From positions 1 to 63,619 of the forward strand of contig JBGVCH010000056.1 in the NCBI GenBank assembly GCA_045226335.1: a stretch of DNA of 63,619 nt, written 5' to 3'. The position numbers were made by a program, and so were the translations under genes. This document shows, one piece after another, positions 41,977 through 50,781 of this stretch. Source of the DNA: RUG11272 sp045226335. GTDB taxonomy: Bacteria > Bacillota > Clostridia > Christensenellales > Aristaeellaceae. How positions within the stretch are numbered: the first letter of the stretch is position 1; every line of letters starts with the position of its first letter. The notes under the pieces were generated by a model. That model saw only the letters and a list, made by a program, of their open reading frames with translations, made no database searches and was not told the DNA's origin.

Positions 41977-43214
41977 TACTCCTCCGCCTCCTTCTCCGGC
42001 CCGTCCACGAAGAACAGGTTCACGTCCCCCAGCAGCAGGACGTCCTTCACGTCATGCTCCGCGCAGAAGGCGGCGGGGTCGAAGGGGGCGCCGGCCCAGT
42101 TCTCCCAGTAGCGCAGGTCCACCACGTAGGTGTGGTCATAGCCCGCGGCGATCAGCGCGTTGATGGGGTTGGAGTAGGAGGAGGCCACCAGCAGCAGATT
42201 GCCGCGGCCCTGCTCCCCGAAGTCGTACTCGATGAGGGCGTAGTCCCCGCCGAAGCAGTAGGCGTAGTGGTTGCGCAGCTCGTCCGCGGGGATCTTCTTT
42301 CCGCGCTCGTAGAGGCTGCGGTTGCCGTAGGCCTTGCGCTTCCCCTGGATGACCGTCTGGTATTTGGGCAGGTCATAGCGCCAGACCGTGAAGGGCTCGT
42401 CCGCGCAGAGCAGGTGGGTCTCCCGGGCGTAGGAGCCTTGGAAGATCACCGGATGCCCGTCCCCGTCGGCAGGGGTGATGACCTCGGCCGGGGCCAGCAG
42501 CTGCGCTTCGCAGTCCTCCGGGTGCAGCAGCCGGCAGACAGCCTGATAGCCCAGGTCGGCGCCCTGCTGGTTCCAGTGGTGGTCGGTCTGGTAGAAGTAC
42601 GCCTTGTAGGTCTCCCAGTCCGGCACGCGGAAGACGTCCCAGGCGTCCGGCTGAAAGGCTTCGATGACGCGGGCCAGCGGGCCGTCCTCCGCGCCGGGAC
42701 GGTCAAAGTTCACCACCCGGGAGTTCTCGATGAAGTACAGGCAGAGGCGCACGTCCCCCAGGCCCCGGAAGGACGCCGCCAGCTGCTCCAGGTGCGCCTG
42801 GCGGTCCACATAGTCCTGCGGGACTTCCACGATGCGGTTGGTCTCGTCGGCGTAGTGGCAGTAACCGTCCTTGATGGGGACGTAGTTCCCCTTCAGCGAG
42901 GGCCGGACCGCGTACAGCAGATCGCGCTGAAGGCCGGCCACCGTGTTGCGGGCGTCCTGTACGCCTGCCTTCACCGACCCGGACAGGAGCAGCTGATCCC
43001 CCAGGGCGGCCTCCAGGGATTCCTGATAGCTGCCGTCGCCGAAGCCGGGCAGGGTGAAAGCCGGAAAGCGCGTCAGCGTCCGGTTCTCCGACACGGATTC
43101 TGTCCGCTCGCCCCGCAGCGCGATGCCGGCCGCCAGCAGCACAGGGACAGCAAAAAGGGCGATCAACGCCCATTGAGCCGCCCTTTTGCCCGCGGTGTGC
43201 GCTCTCTGCTTCAT
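41976..43214 (-). CDS. DHHW/AlgX-like O-acetyltransferase partner 1
   Basis: 412 residues with an N-terminal membrane anchor about 13-33. The DHHW motif (YQTDHHWNQQGADLGY) near residue 200 is the Asp-His of the SGNH-like acetyl transfer site. The serine loop is probably VASSYSNP around 340. It works outside the membrane with the MBOAT protein to O-acetylate an exopolysaccharide. The polymer is not identified; no alginate genes are nearby. Confidence 0.9.
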   Translation of the reverse strand: MKQRAHTAGKRAAQWALIALFAVPVLLAAGIALRGERTESVSENRTLTRFPAFTLPGFGDGSYQESLEAALGDQLLLSGSVKAGVQDARNTVAGLQRDLLYAVRPSLKGNYVPIKDGYCHYADETNRIVEVPQDYVDRQAHLEQLAASFRGLGDVRLCLYFIENSRVVNFDRPGAEDGPLARVIEAFQPDAWDVFRVPDWETYKAYFYQTDHHWNQQGADLGYQAVCRLLHPEDCEAQLLAPAEVITPADGDGHPVIFQGSYARETHLLCADEPFTVWRYDLPKYQTVIQGKRKAYGNRSLYERGKKIPADELRNHYAYCFGGDYALIEYDFGEQGRGNLLLVASSYSNPINALIAAGYDHTYVVDLRYWENWAGAPFDPAAFCAEHDVKDVLLLGDVNLFFVDGPEKEAEE

Positions 43215-43224
43215 GGAATCATCC

Positions 43225-44208
43225 TCACGGCTTCGGAAGATCGCCGTAAATGAACAGGTTCACGTCTCCCACCAGCAGCACCTGGGTCACGCCGTACTGT
43301 TCGATGACCCGGCTGAGGGAGAAGTTCCGGCCGGTCTTGTTCTTGTAGGTGCGCAGATCCACATAGACGATGGTGCCGTAGTGGTGGGTGAGCGTGGTCT
43401 TGACGGCGTTGCTCAGGGAGTTGCCCAGCATCAGCAGGACGCGCTCCTCCGGGCCTTCGCCTTTGAACAGGAGGAAACCGGCGTCCCCGCCGTAGCACTG
43501 CGCGTAGTGGTTGGCGTAGCGGCCGTTCTTGATGTCGCCGCTCATGTAGTTGTTGAAGTGGCTGTAGGCGGTGCGCTTGCCTTTCTTCATATTGGCCTGG
43601 CTGGTGTAGCAGGCATAGGCGGGGAAGGGGTCGTAGCGGTAGAAGGTGAAGTGCTCCTCCGAGATGGGCTGCTTGAGCTTCTTGGCGTAGGAGCCGTTGA
43701 AGATCTGCTTGCACACCACCTCCCCGGCGGGGACCAGCACTTCCTCCTCCTCGCCCAGCAGCAGGCGGACGATGTCCACATAGCCCTGGTAGGAGCCCTT
43801 GTGGTTCCAGTGGTGATCCGTGGCGTAGAAGTAGTCGCAGAACTGTTCGTAGGTGGAATACTTCAGATGGTCAAAACCGTCGGCGTGAAGGTTCTCCAGC
43901 AGGTAATCGTAGGCGGGGGAATTCTCGTCGAAGGTCCGGGCAATGGCGTGGCTGCGGGAGGACTCCACCAGGTAGAGGTAAACCGGCGGGTGGCCCTCCG
44001 GCAGGGCGTCGATGGCGGTGTTGAAGGCCTCCACCAGCTTTGTCATCCGCTCCACGCCAAAGATGGACGCGTCGTTGACGAAGCGGTTCTCGCCCTCCAC
44101 GCGGCAGATCTCGTATTTCGGCTCGGAGAGCACCAGCGGCGCTTCCGCTTGGGCAACGGAGAACAAGAGAATCAGCAGCAACAGCGCCGAACAGCATCTT
44201 TTCAGCAT
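43225..44208 (-). CDS. DHHW/AlgX-like O-acetyltransferase partner 2
   Basis: 327 residues with a signal peptide (1-22). The DHHW motif (YATDHHWNHKGSYQGY) and the later LGNSLSNA serine loop are like those of the neighbouring protein; the two look like paralogues. The ATG at 44208 has GGAGG nine bases upstream; the frame continues upstream only through the promoter region. It is the first gene of a four-gene unit ending with the TctC-like gene. Confidence 0.88.
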   Translation of the reverse strand: MLKRCCSALLLLILLFSVAQAEAPLVLSEPKYEICRVEGENRFVNDASIFGVERMTKLVEAFNTAIDALPEGHPPVYLYLVESSRSHAIARTFDENSPAYDYLLENLHADGFDHLKYSTYEQFCDYFYATDHHWNHKGSYQGYVDIVRLLLGEEEEVLVPAGEVVCKQIFNGSYAKKLKQPISEEHFTFYRYDPFPAYACYTSQANMKKGKRTAYSHFNNYMSGDIKNGRYANHYAQCYGGDAGFLLFKGEGPEERVLLMLGNSLSNAVKTTLTHHYGTIVYVDLRTYKNKTGRNFSLSRVIEQYGVTQVLLVGDVNLFIYGDLPKP

Positions 44209-44259
44209 TGGGACCGCCCTCCTTGACCGCCGGGATCGCCCCCGGCGGAATCCGCTGTG

Positions 44260-44288
44260 ATTATAGCAAAACGCGGCGGGGATGTCAA
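44260..44288 (-). promoter_or_regulatory. Promoter of the O-acetylation cassette
   Basis: Minus strand consensus TTGACA (44288-44283), 17-base spacer, consensus TATAAT (44265-44260): the strongest promoter match in the window. Confidence 0.9.
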
Positions 44289-44346
44289 TTTCAACTGCGC
44301 GGGGGACGGATTCCCCCACAGCGCCGCGAAAGCGAAAGAAGCTCTC

Positions 44347-44376
44347 TTGACAGGGAGCGCGGATCAAGGCTACAAT
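44347..44376 (+). promoter_or_regulatory. Promoter of the PAP2-kinase-like genes
   Basis: TTGACA, 18-base spacer, TACAAT at 44371-44376. Confidence 0.75.
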
Positions 44377-44462
44377 ACCGTTGCACCGCGAGGTGAGAGA
44401 AAAAGACGGGCGTCGGGCGGTCGTTCGCCGGTGTCCGGAGACATACGGGGGAAGAGAAGAAG

Positions 44463-45122
44463 ATGAAGACAAAAGGGAAAACCGGGCTTGCGGCCGGCGT
44501 GCTGCTGGTGCTGGCCTTTGTGCTGTGGACCTTTCTGATTCAGCGCGTGGACGTGCGGCCGGTGGGGCAGCGGGGGACGGACATCGGTTTCGCCGCCGTC
44601 AACACGGCCTTCCATCAGCTGACCGGCGTTCACATGACGCTCTACACCGTCACGGACTGGCTGGGCTTTGTGCCGGTGCTGATCTGCGCGGGCTTCGGCG
44701 TGCTGGGGCTGGTGCAGCTGATCCGGCGGCGCAGCCTGTGGAAGGTGGACTTCGACATCGTGCTCCTGGGCCTGTACTACATCCTGGTGATCCTGGGCTA
44801 CCTGATCTTCGAGAAGATCCCCATCAATTACCGGCCCATCCCCATTGATGGCCACATGGAGGCCTCCTACCCGTCGTCCACTACGCTGCTGGTGCTGAGC
44901 GTCATGCCGACGCTGGTGTTTCAGGTGAACCGCCGGGCGCAGAGCGCGAAGGTGAAGCGGGCCGTGGCCGTCTGCGCCGGGCTGTTCTCCCTCTTCATGG
45001 TGGCGGGCCGGCTGCTGGCCGGCGTTCACTGGCTGACGGACATCGTCGGCGCGGTGCTGCTGAGCGCGGGGCTGTACCTGATGTACCGGTCCACGGTGCT
45101 GCTGACGGAACGGGAGCCCTGA
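44463..45122 (+). CDS. PAP2-family phosphatase (membrane)
   Basis: 219 residues, five to six membrane helices. The acid phosphatase motifs are RPIPIDG (degenerate first motif), SYPSSTTLL (in place of PSGH) and GRLLAGVHWLTD with the catalytic His. In the second motif the usual PSGH histidine is Thr, so activity may be altered. Likely substrates are lipid phosphates. It starts the string of plus-strand genes to 46980. Confidence 0.85.
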   Translation: MKTKGKTGLAAGVLLVLAFVLWTFLIQRVDVRPVGQRGTDIGFAAVNTAFHQLTGVHMTLYTVTDWLGFVPVLICAGFGVLGLVQLIRRRSLWKVDFDIVLLGLYYILVILGYLIFEKIPINYRPIPIDGHMEASYPSSTTLLVLSVMPTLVFQVNRRAQSAKVKRAVAVCAGLFSLFMVAGRLLAGVHWLTDIVGAVLLSAGLYLMYRSTVLLTEREP

Positions 45123-45125
45123 CCC

Positions 45126-45668
45126 ATGGAAAGCAGCGAAATGGCTGTGTGCGGGAAGACGTACCGGATCCTCCGGCTCCTGGGCCATGGAAAGGGCGGC
45201 TATTCCTACCTGGCGGAGTGTGAAGGCCGGCGGGTCGTCCTCAAACAGATCCACCACGAGCCCTGCGATTACTACACCTTCGGCGACAAGATTGCCGCGG
45301 AGGCCCGGGACTATGAGCGCCTACGGCTGGCCGGGATCCGGATCCCGGAGATGATCGCCCTGGACCGGGAAGCCGAGCGGGTGGTGAAGGCGTACATCGA
45401 GGGCGACACGATCTTCGACCTGGTGCGGAGGGGCGAGTCCGCCGAACCGTACCTGCCGCAGGTGCGGGAGATGGCGGCCCTGGCGAAGGCGGCGGGGCTG
45501 AACATCGACTATTTCCCCACCAATTTCGTGGTGCGGGACGGGCTGATCTGGTACGTGGACTACGAGTGCAACGAGTACATGGACGAGTGGAACTTCGAGA
45601 ACTGGGGCATCCGGTACTGGTCCAGGACGCCGGAGTTTCTGGCGTACACGGAACAGCACCCGGAATGA
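45126..45668 (+). CDS. Small protein-kinase-like protein
   Basis: 180 residues with a kinase-like core: glycine loop LLGHGKGGYSYLAE, ATP lysine in RVVLKQIHH, an NIDYFPTNFVV catalytic-loop-like segment and WYVDYE in place of DFG. It is shorter than Ser/Thr kinases and closer to RIO/lipopolysaccharide-kinase-like folds. The substrate is unknown. It is three bases after the PAP2 gene, so a lipid or glycan phosphorylation/dephosphorylation pair is conceivable. Confidence 0.8.
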   Translation: MESSEMAVCGKTYRILRLLGHGKGGYSYLAECEGRRVVLKQIHHEPCDYYTFGDKIAAEARDYERLRLAGIRIPEMIALDREAERVVKAYIEGDTIFDLVRRGESAEPYLPQVREMAALAKAAGLNIDYFPTNFVVRDGLIWYVDYECNEYMDEWNFENWGIRYWSRTPEFLAYTEQHPE

Positions 45669-45688
45669 ACGGAAGGGAAAGAGGAAAA

Positions 45689-46501
45689 ATGCGCGAGGAG
45701 ACGGACGCCATCCGGGCGCACTACGACGCCGACCCGCAGAAGGAGTGGGACCGGCTGCAGAAGCGGTTCCCGGTGGAGAAGTACATCACGACCCGCATGA
45801 TGGACCGGTACATCCGGCCCGGCGACACCATCCTGGACATCGGCGGCGGCCCGGGGCAGTACGCCGTTCATTTCGCGCGGCTGGGGCATTCGGTGACACT
45901 GCTGGACCTCAGCGACGAGAACGTGCGGTTCGCGAAAAAGAAGGCGCGGCAGTACGGCGCCCGGATCACGGCGCTGCAGGGGAACGCCCTGGACCTCTCC
46001 CGGTTCCCGGACGGAGCCTTCGACACGGTGTTCCTCATGGGCCCGCTGTACCACCTGATGAACGAGGACAGCCGGCTGCAGGCCATCCGGGAGGCGAAGC
46101 GCGTGCTGAAGCCGGGCGGCTTTCTGTTCTGCAGCTTCATCCTCATGTTCGGCGGGGTGATCTTTGGGCTGCGGGAGCTGCCGGAGACCATCCTGCGGCC
46201 CAGGGAACAGCCGTTTTTCGAGGTGGCCGCGAGGGACGAAAGCCTGGCCTTTGAGGCCTTCACCCACGCCTGGATGACCACGGTGCGGGACGCGAAGGAC
46301 CTGATGGCGAAGGTGCCCGGCCTGGAGACCCGGACCGTTTTCGGCCAGGAGAGCATCCTGGCGCCCTATAAGAACGTCCTGAACGGGTGTCCGCGGAAGA
46401 TGCGGCTGGCCTGGTTCGACTACGGGCTGCGGTTCTGCGAGAAGGAAGACTACCTGACCCACACGGAGCACCTGATGATCGTGTCGGAGAAGAGGGCATG
46501 A
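45689..46501 (+). CDS. Class I SAM-dependent methyltransferase
   Basis: 270 residues. SAM motif I is ILDIGGGPGQYAVHFARLGH, motif II VTLLDLSD and the post-motif FDTVFLMGPLYHL. The C-terminal half looks substrate-specific and gives no clue to target. The ATG at 45689 has GAGG six bases upstream. Its stop overlaps the next gene's start (ATGA). Confidence 0.9.
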   Translation: MREETDAIRAHYDADPQKEWDRLQKRFPVEKYITTRMMDRYIRPGDTILDIGGGPGQYAVHFARLGHSVTLLDLSDENVRFAKKKARQYGARITALQGNALDLSRFPDGAFDTVFLMGPLYHLMNEDSRLQAIREAKRVLKPGGFLFCSFILMFGGVIFGLRELPETILRPREQPFFEVAARDESLAFEAFTHAWMTTVRDAKDLMAKVPGLETRTVFGQESILAPYKNVLNGCPRKMRLAWFDYGLRFCEKEDYLTHTEHLMIVSEKRA

Positions 46502-46980
46502 GCGGCGCGAAAAAGCCGGTCTTCGGAGAGCCCGGGGACCTGGACAGCTGGATGGCGCTGGTCCGGCGGGTCCGCCAGAATTTCCCCGGGCTGGAGACGG
46601 AGCGGGCCCTGGGGGACCACCGGCAGACCGTGCTGAAGTTCATGGGCAGACGGCAGGCCCTGTGCGTGAAGGACGGCGGCGCGGTGGCCGGCGTGCTGCT
46701 CTTCTCCCGGAGCCGGAACATGATCTGCTGCCTGGCGGTCTCCCCGGAGCACCGCAGGCGGGGCATCGCCTCGGCCCTGATGGAGAAGGCCCTGGACGAG
46801 CTGGACCGGACCCGGGACATCACCGTGTCCACCTTCCGCGCCGGGGATGAGAAGGGGACCGCGCCCCGGGCGCTGTACGCGAAATACGGGTTCCGGGAGG
46901 GCGCGCTGACCGTGGAATTCGGTTATCCGAATCAGGTCTTTGTGCTGCCCGGACAGGGAACGGACGCAGAGCGGCGTTGA
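46498..46980 (+). CDS. GNAT N-acetyltransferase
   Basis: 160 residues with the acetyl-CoA signature LAVSPEHRRRGIASALMEKAL and the later ALYAKYGFREG. Substrate unknown. Translationally coupled to the methyltransferase gene. Confidence 0.88.
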   Translation: MSGAKKPVFGEPGDLDSWMALVRRVRQNFPGLETERALGDHRQTVLKFMGRRQALCVKDGGAVAGVLLFSRSRNMICCLAVSPEHRRRGIASALMEKALDELDRTRDITVSTFRAGDEKGTAPRALYAKYGFREGALTVEFGYPNQVFVLPGQGTDAERR

Positions 46981-47065
46981 GAGGCGGACCGGGGACCGCC
47001 CATTCCTGGCCCACCGGTGTCGGCTGATCCCGGAATCATCCGGAAGAATAAAAGGAGGAATGGCC

Positions 47066-47698
47066 GTGGAGGAGAAACTGAAGGTCCTGATGCTGAACGG
47101 AAGCCCCCGGGAGAAGGGGAACATCGCCCTGGCGTTTCACGAGATGGAGCAGGTGTTTGACGAGTGCGGGGTGGAGCACGAGAGCATCCTGCTGGGCCGG
47201 GAAGCCATCCGGGGCTGCATGGCCTGCGAGGCGTGCCGGAAACTCGGCAGGTGCGCGATCCGGGACATCGTCAACGAGCTGGCGGTGAAGTTCGAGGCGG
47301 CGGATGGGCTGGTCATCGGCTCGCCGGTGTATTACGGCTCAGCCAACGGCACGCTCATGTCGGCCCTGCAGCGGCTGTTCTACAGCACGGCCTTCGACAA
47401 GAGCATGAAGGTGGGGGCCGGCGTGGTCAGCGCGCGGCGCTCGGGCTGCACCGCGGCCTTCGACGAGCTGAACAAGTTCTTCACTCTGTCGAACATGCCC
47501 GTGGCTTCCAGCCGGTACTGGAACAACATCTACGGCTGGGAACCGGGGGAGGCCGCGGTGGACGCGGAGGGCCGGCAGGTGATGCGGGTCCTGGCCCGCA
47601 ACATGGTCTTCCTGATGCGCAGCATCGCCCGGGGCAAGCGGGAATGGGGTCTCCCCGAGGACGGAGAGACCCGGGTGTGGACCAATTTCACCCGCTGA
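47066..47698 (+). CDS. Flavodoxin-fold NAD(P)H-dependent FMN reductase family
   Basis: 210 residues. FMN phosphate loop LNGSPREKGNIALAF, a CMACEACRKLGRC cysteine cluster near 55 like that of iron-sulfur flavoproteins, and GSPVYYGSANGTLMSAL around the isoalloxazine ring. It probably carries FMN and perhaps a cluster, acting as a reductase. The GTG at 47066 is spaced seven bases from AGGAGG; an ATG two codons earlier is too close to it. Confidence 0.87.
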   Translation: MEEKLKVLMLNGSPREKGNIALAFHEMEQVFDECGVEHESILLGREAIRGCMACEACRKLGRCAIRDIVNELAVKFEAADGLVIGSPVYYGSANGTLMSALQRLFYSTAFDKSMKVGAGVVSARRSGCTAAFDELNKFFTLSNMPVASSRYWNNIYGWEPGEAAVDAEGRQVMRVLARNMVFLMRSIARGKREWGLPEDGETRVWTNFTR

Positions 47699-47720
47699 AA
47701 GCCGAAGAGGAGAATGAGAA

Positions 47721-48710
47721 ATGGAAATCGAAGAAAAAACCCTTGGCGCGCTCCTGAGCGATCCGCGCATCGCCCCTGTCGCGGCGGACGCCATCCGGGA
47801 CCGGGACCTGAAGGCCGAGCCGCTGTGGGACATGACCCTGCGGCGGCTGAAGGAGGAGCACTTCTTTTCCGGCGAGATCGGCCGCGGTTTTCGTCGGCTG
47901 TACCGGGCTGCGGATACGGGAAGCTGGTATTTCCCGCTTTACGACGAGGAAGCCTGTGCGGGGAACGAGGACCTGAAGGGCGTCAGCCTGGTCTGGTTTC
48001 CCTCGGAGGATCCCGGCGCCGACGAGCGGCCCTTCATCCTCGTGGTCCCCGGCGGCGGCTTCGTCAACGTGTGGAACCTGACGGAGGGCTGGCCCATCGC
48101 GGAGCAGTTCAACCGCTGGGGCTACCATGCCTTCATCCTGACCTACCAGGTGAACGGCGGGGACGGCCTGCTGGAGCGGAACATGGAGGACTTCGCCCGG
48201 GCGCTGCGGTTCATCGGGGAGAACGAGGCGCGCTTCCATGTCTGCGCGGACCGGTACATCACCTGCGGCTTCTCCGCCGGGGGCTACCTGGTGGGCCTGT
48301 GGAACACGGGGAAGGGCTATACGGCATACGGCCTGGCGAAACCGCGGGCGGTGTTCCCCGTCTACCCCGTCACCAGCCTGAAGGAGCAGATCCGGTACGG
48401 CTCCACCGAGCCGGAGGAAGCCCTCTGGCTCTACGGCTGTCCTCTGGCGGAGGCGGCGCAGTCGGACTTTGAGATCCCGGACCACGCGGAGGGCTTCCCG
48501 CCCTGCGCCATCTTCCTGGCCGCCGGGGACGAGCTGGTGGACCCGGAGAACTCCCGGCTGCTGGCCGCGGCCCTGGATCGGCTGGGCATCCCCTGTATGA
48601 CGGAGGTGGGGGCCTCCGGCGGCCACGGCTTCGCGGACGGCTCCGGCATGTGCATGGCGGGCTGGACCCGGCGGGCCGTCCAGTGGTACGAGGCCCAGCG
48701 GGACGGCTGA
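47721..48710 (+). CDS. Alpha/beta-hydrolase (BD-FAE/HSL-like esterase)
   Basis: 329 residues. Oxyanion motif VVPGGGF, nucleophile S185 in CGFSAGGYL, Asp in GDELVDPENS and His in GGHGF. There is no signal peptide. It belongs with intracellular esterases that often deacetylate plant-derived oligosaccharides, in keeping with the fibre-degrading lifestyle, but the substrate is not shown. A structured repeat follows 32 bases after the stop. Confidence 0.87.
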   Translation: MEIEEKTLGALLSDPRIAPVAADAIRDRDLKAEPLWDMTLRRLKEEHFFSGEIGRGFRRLYRAADTGSWYFPLYDEEACAGNEDLKGVSLVWFPSEDPGADERPFILVVPGGGFVNVWNLTEGWPIAEQFNRWGYHAFILTYQVNGGDGLLERNMEDFARALRFIGENEARFHVCADRYITCGFSAGGYLVGLWNTGKGYTAYGLAKPRAVFPVYPVTSLKEQIRYGSTEPEEALWLYGCPLAEAAQSDFEIPDHAEGFPPCAIFLAAGDELVDPENSRLLAAALDRLGIPCMTEVGASGGHGFADGSGMCMAGWTRRAVQWYEAQRDG

Positions 48711-48741
48711 CACGGTTCCTGTTTTGGAATGCCAAGTGCGC

Positions 48742-48821
48742 AAGGAATATTCCGCGCCTGCGGACCGCGACCAGGGCTTTCCGATCGCCCTGGACCTTCG
48801 GGTGCATGCCCTCACTTGACC
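48742..48821 (+). repeat. Dispersed structured repeat, copy D
   Basis: Core CCAGGGC...GCCCTGG with loop TTTCCGATC. The first hairpin is an imperfect CGCG-based stem around TGCG, and the third is GGG...CCC. It shares with copy C an extra upstream stretch (CGGTTCCTGTTT). It is sense to the preceding hydrolase gene. Confidence 0.8.
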
Positions 48822-48853
48822 TATAATTCTTTGATAAGTTTTGCGTGGCACGG

Positions 48854-48879
48854 AAAAACCGTCCGGGATCTCCGGACGG
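48854..48879 (-). terminator. Terminator of the GNAT gene
   Basis: CCGTCCGG/CCGGACGG stem followed on the minus strand by TTTTTCC, about 20 bases after the stop. Confidence 0.88.
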
Positions 48880-48900
48880 CCGCCTGCGGAATGGGCCGGT

Positions 48901-49332
48901 TCACCGCACGGTGAACTCCGTCCACTCAATATGGTTGTACTGCATCACGTCGTCGGACTTCTTCATGCCGAGTTTCTCGTAGAAGGGCACGGCGTTCTCG
49001 TTGGCCACGAGATAGACGGCAATGTCCTTCTCGCCCCCGGCCGCCTCCAGGGCCGCCCGCATCAGGCGCCGGCCGATGCCCTGCCGCTCGAAGGCCCGGT
49101 CCACCCCCAGGTCGGTGACGAACAGCCAGTAGGCGAAGTCGGTGACCCCCAGCAGGACGCCCACCAGCTTTCCCGCTTCGTCCCGGGCCGCCAGGCTGAC
49201 GGAGGCGCTGGCCAGCAGCCTGGGGATCCGCTCCTCAAAGCGCTCCCGGGGATACTGGGAGCCCAGGTCGGTGCGCTTCAGGAAGTCGATGTATTCTTCG
49301 GGCGTCAGGCGCTCGCTGCGGATCTCGGTCAT
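48901..49332 (-). CDS. GNAT N-acetyltransferase
   Basis: 143 residues. The acetyl-CoA loop is VDRAFERQGIGRRLMRAALEA and the C-terminal motif ENAVPFYEKLGMKKS. Substrate unknown. Single gene with its own promoter and terminator. Confidence 0.9.
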   Translation of the reverse strand: MTEIRSERLTPEEYIDFLKRTDLGSQYPRERFEERIPRLLASASVSLAARDEAGKLVGVLLGVTDFAYWLFVTDLGVDRAFERQGIGRRLMRAALEAAGGEKDIAVYLVANENAVPFYEKLGMKKSDDVMQYNHIEWTEFTVR

Positions 49333-49373
49333 CGTTATTCATCCCCCTTGCCGGGATCGCCCGGCCATGTACG

Positions 49374-49402
49374 ATTATAGGGGCAGACCGTCTGCGCGTC
49401 AA
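49374..49402 (-). promoter_or_regulatory. Promoter of the 48.9-kb GNAT gene
   Basis: Minus strand TTGACG (49402-49397), 17-base spacer, TATAAT (49379-49374). Confidence 0.82.
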
Positions 49403-49463
49403 GCTTTACCCGCGGACCGGCGCCCCGACAAAAAAGAGAAGAAAGAAATGGGAGGAAACCACC

Positions 49464-50699
49464 ATGAGCATCTCTGAAAACCTGCTCCGAAAGTACGCGG
49501 AGCTCATCGTCCGCACCGGGGCCAACGTCCGTCCGGGCCAGGTGGTACAGCTGACCATCTCCGTGGAGCAGCACGATTTTGCCGCCCTGGTGATGGAGGC
49601 CTGCTACCGGGCCGGGGCGAAGAAGGTCAACGTCGAGTGGACGTATGACCGGCAGCAGAAGCTGAACTACCTCTGGGCGGACCGGGAGGTCCTGGCGAAG
49701 GTGCTGCCCTGGGAGGAGGAGAAGCTGAAGCAGATGGTGGCGGACCTGCCCGTCCGCATCTACATCGCCTCGGAGGACCCGGACGCCATGAACGGCGTGG
49801 ATCCGGAGAAGCTGGCCGATGTGATGCGGAGCCGGTCCGCGGTGGTCAAGCCCTACCGCAACGCCATCGACGGCAAGCACCAGTGGGTCATCGCCGCCTA
49901 TCCATCCGTCCGCTGGGCGAAGAAGTGCTTCCCGGAGGCGGAGGACGCGGAGGCCGTGGACCGGCTGTGGGAGGCCATCCTGAAGACGGTGCGGGTGGCG
50001 GAGGACAACGATCCCGTGGCGGACTGGAAGGCCCACACCGATTTCATCGAGGAGAAGGCGGCCTGGATGAACGCCCAGGGCTTTGCCTCCCTGCGCTACC
50101 GCAGCGCCAACGGCACGGACTTCACCGTGGACCTGATCCCCGGCGCGAAATGGGAGGGCGCGGGGGTGACGAACCCCCTCAACGGCGCGTTCTACATCCC
50201 CAACATGCCCACCGAGGAGCTCTTCACGTCCCCCGTCGCCGGAAAGTGCCAGGGCACCCTGGTGGCGGTGAAGCCCCTCTCCTGGCACAGCCAGCTCATC
50301 GAGGACTTCGCCATCACCTTTGAGGGCGGCCGGGCGGTCTCCTGCCGGGCGGCGAAGGGACAAGAGCTGCTGGAGAAGATGATCCGCATGGACGAAGGCG
50401 CGGCCATGCTGGGCGAGGTGGCCCTGGTGCCCAAGGAGAGCCCGGTGAACCGGTGCGGCTTCCTGTTCTACGAGACGCTGTTCGACGAGAACGCCTGCTG
50501 CCATGTGGCCCTGGGGGCGGGCTTCAAGGAAGTGCTGCCCGGCGGGGACGATCTCACCACGGAGCAGGCGAAGGAGCGGGGCATCAACGACTCCATGATC
50601 CACGTGGACTTCATGGTGGGCGCGGACGACCTGGCCATCGACGGCGTGAAGCCGGACGGCACCGTGATCCCCGTCTTCCGGAACGGCACCTGGGCGTGA
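49464..50699 (+). CDS. M29-family metallo-aminopeptidase (AmpS/PepS)
   Basis: 411 residues, the usual M29 length. It begins LLRKYAELIVRTGANVRPGQVV as in AmpS. The metal-site blocks are FYIPNMPTEELFTSP (Glu), the MLGEVALVP Glu, CCHVALGAGF (His) and IHVDFMVGADDL (His, Asp). It trims N-terminal residues from peptides in the cytosol, using cobalt or zinc. GGAGG lies before the start. Single gene. Confidence 0.94.
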   Translation: MSISENLLRKYAELIVRTGANVRPGQVVQLTISVEQHDFAALVMEACYRAGAKKVNVEWTYDRQQKLNYLWADREVLAKVLPWEEEKLKQMVADLPVRIYIASEDPDAMNGVDPEKLADVMRSRSAVVKPYRNAIDGKHQWVIAAYPSVRWAKKCFPEAEDAEAVDRLWEAILKTVRVAEDNDPVADWKAHTDFIEEKAAWMNAQGFASLRYRSANGTDFTVDLIPGAKWEGAGVTNPLNGAFYIPNMPTEELFTSPVAGKCQGTLVAVKPLSWHSQLIEDFAITFEGGRAVSCRAAKGQELLEKMIRMDEGAAMLGEVALVPKESPVNRCGFLFYETLFDENACCHVALGAGFKEVLPGGDDLTTEQAKERGINDSMIHVDFMVGADDLAIDGVKPDGTVIPVFRNGTWA

Positions 50700-50723
50700 A
50701 CCGGCCCCGCAACAGCGGGTTGC

Positions 50724-50752
50724 TTGTCATCCCGGTCGCCATCGGGTATGAT
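50724..50752 (+). promoter_or_regulatory. Promoter of the XRE-zinc-ribbon gene
   Basis: TTGTCA, 17-base spacer, TATGAT at 50747-50752, about 30 bases before the start. Confidence 0.75.
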
Positions 50753-50781
50753 GAAGCCATCAACCGGAAGGAGGATCCGTC

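Noticed and set aside
46940..47065. Longer N-terminus of the flavoprotein from 46940
   Set aside because: Extra residues overlap the end of the acetyltransferase gene and the spacer; AGGAGG at 47053-47058 places the start at 47066 (or 47060).
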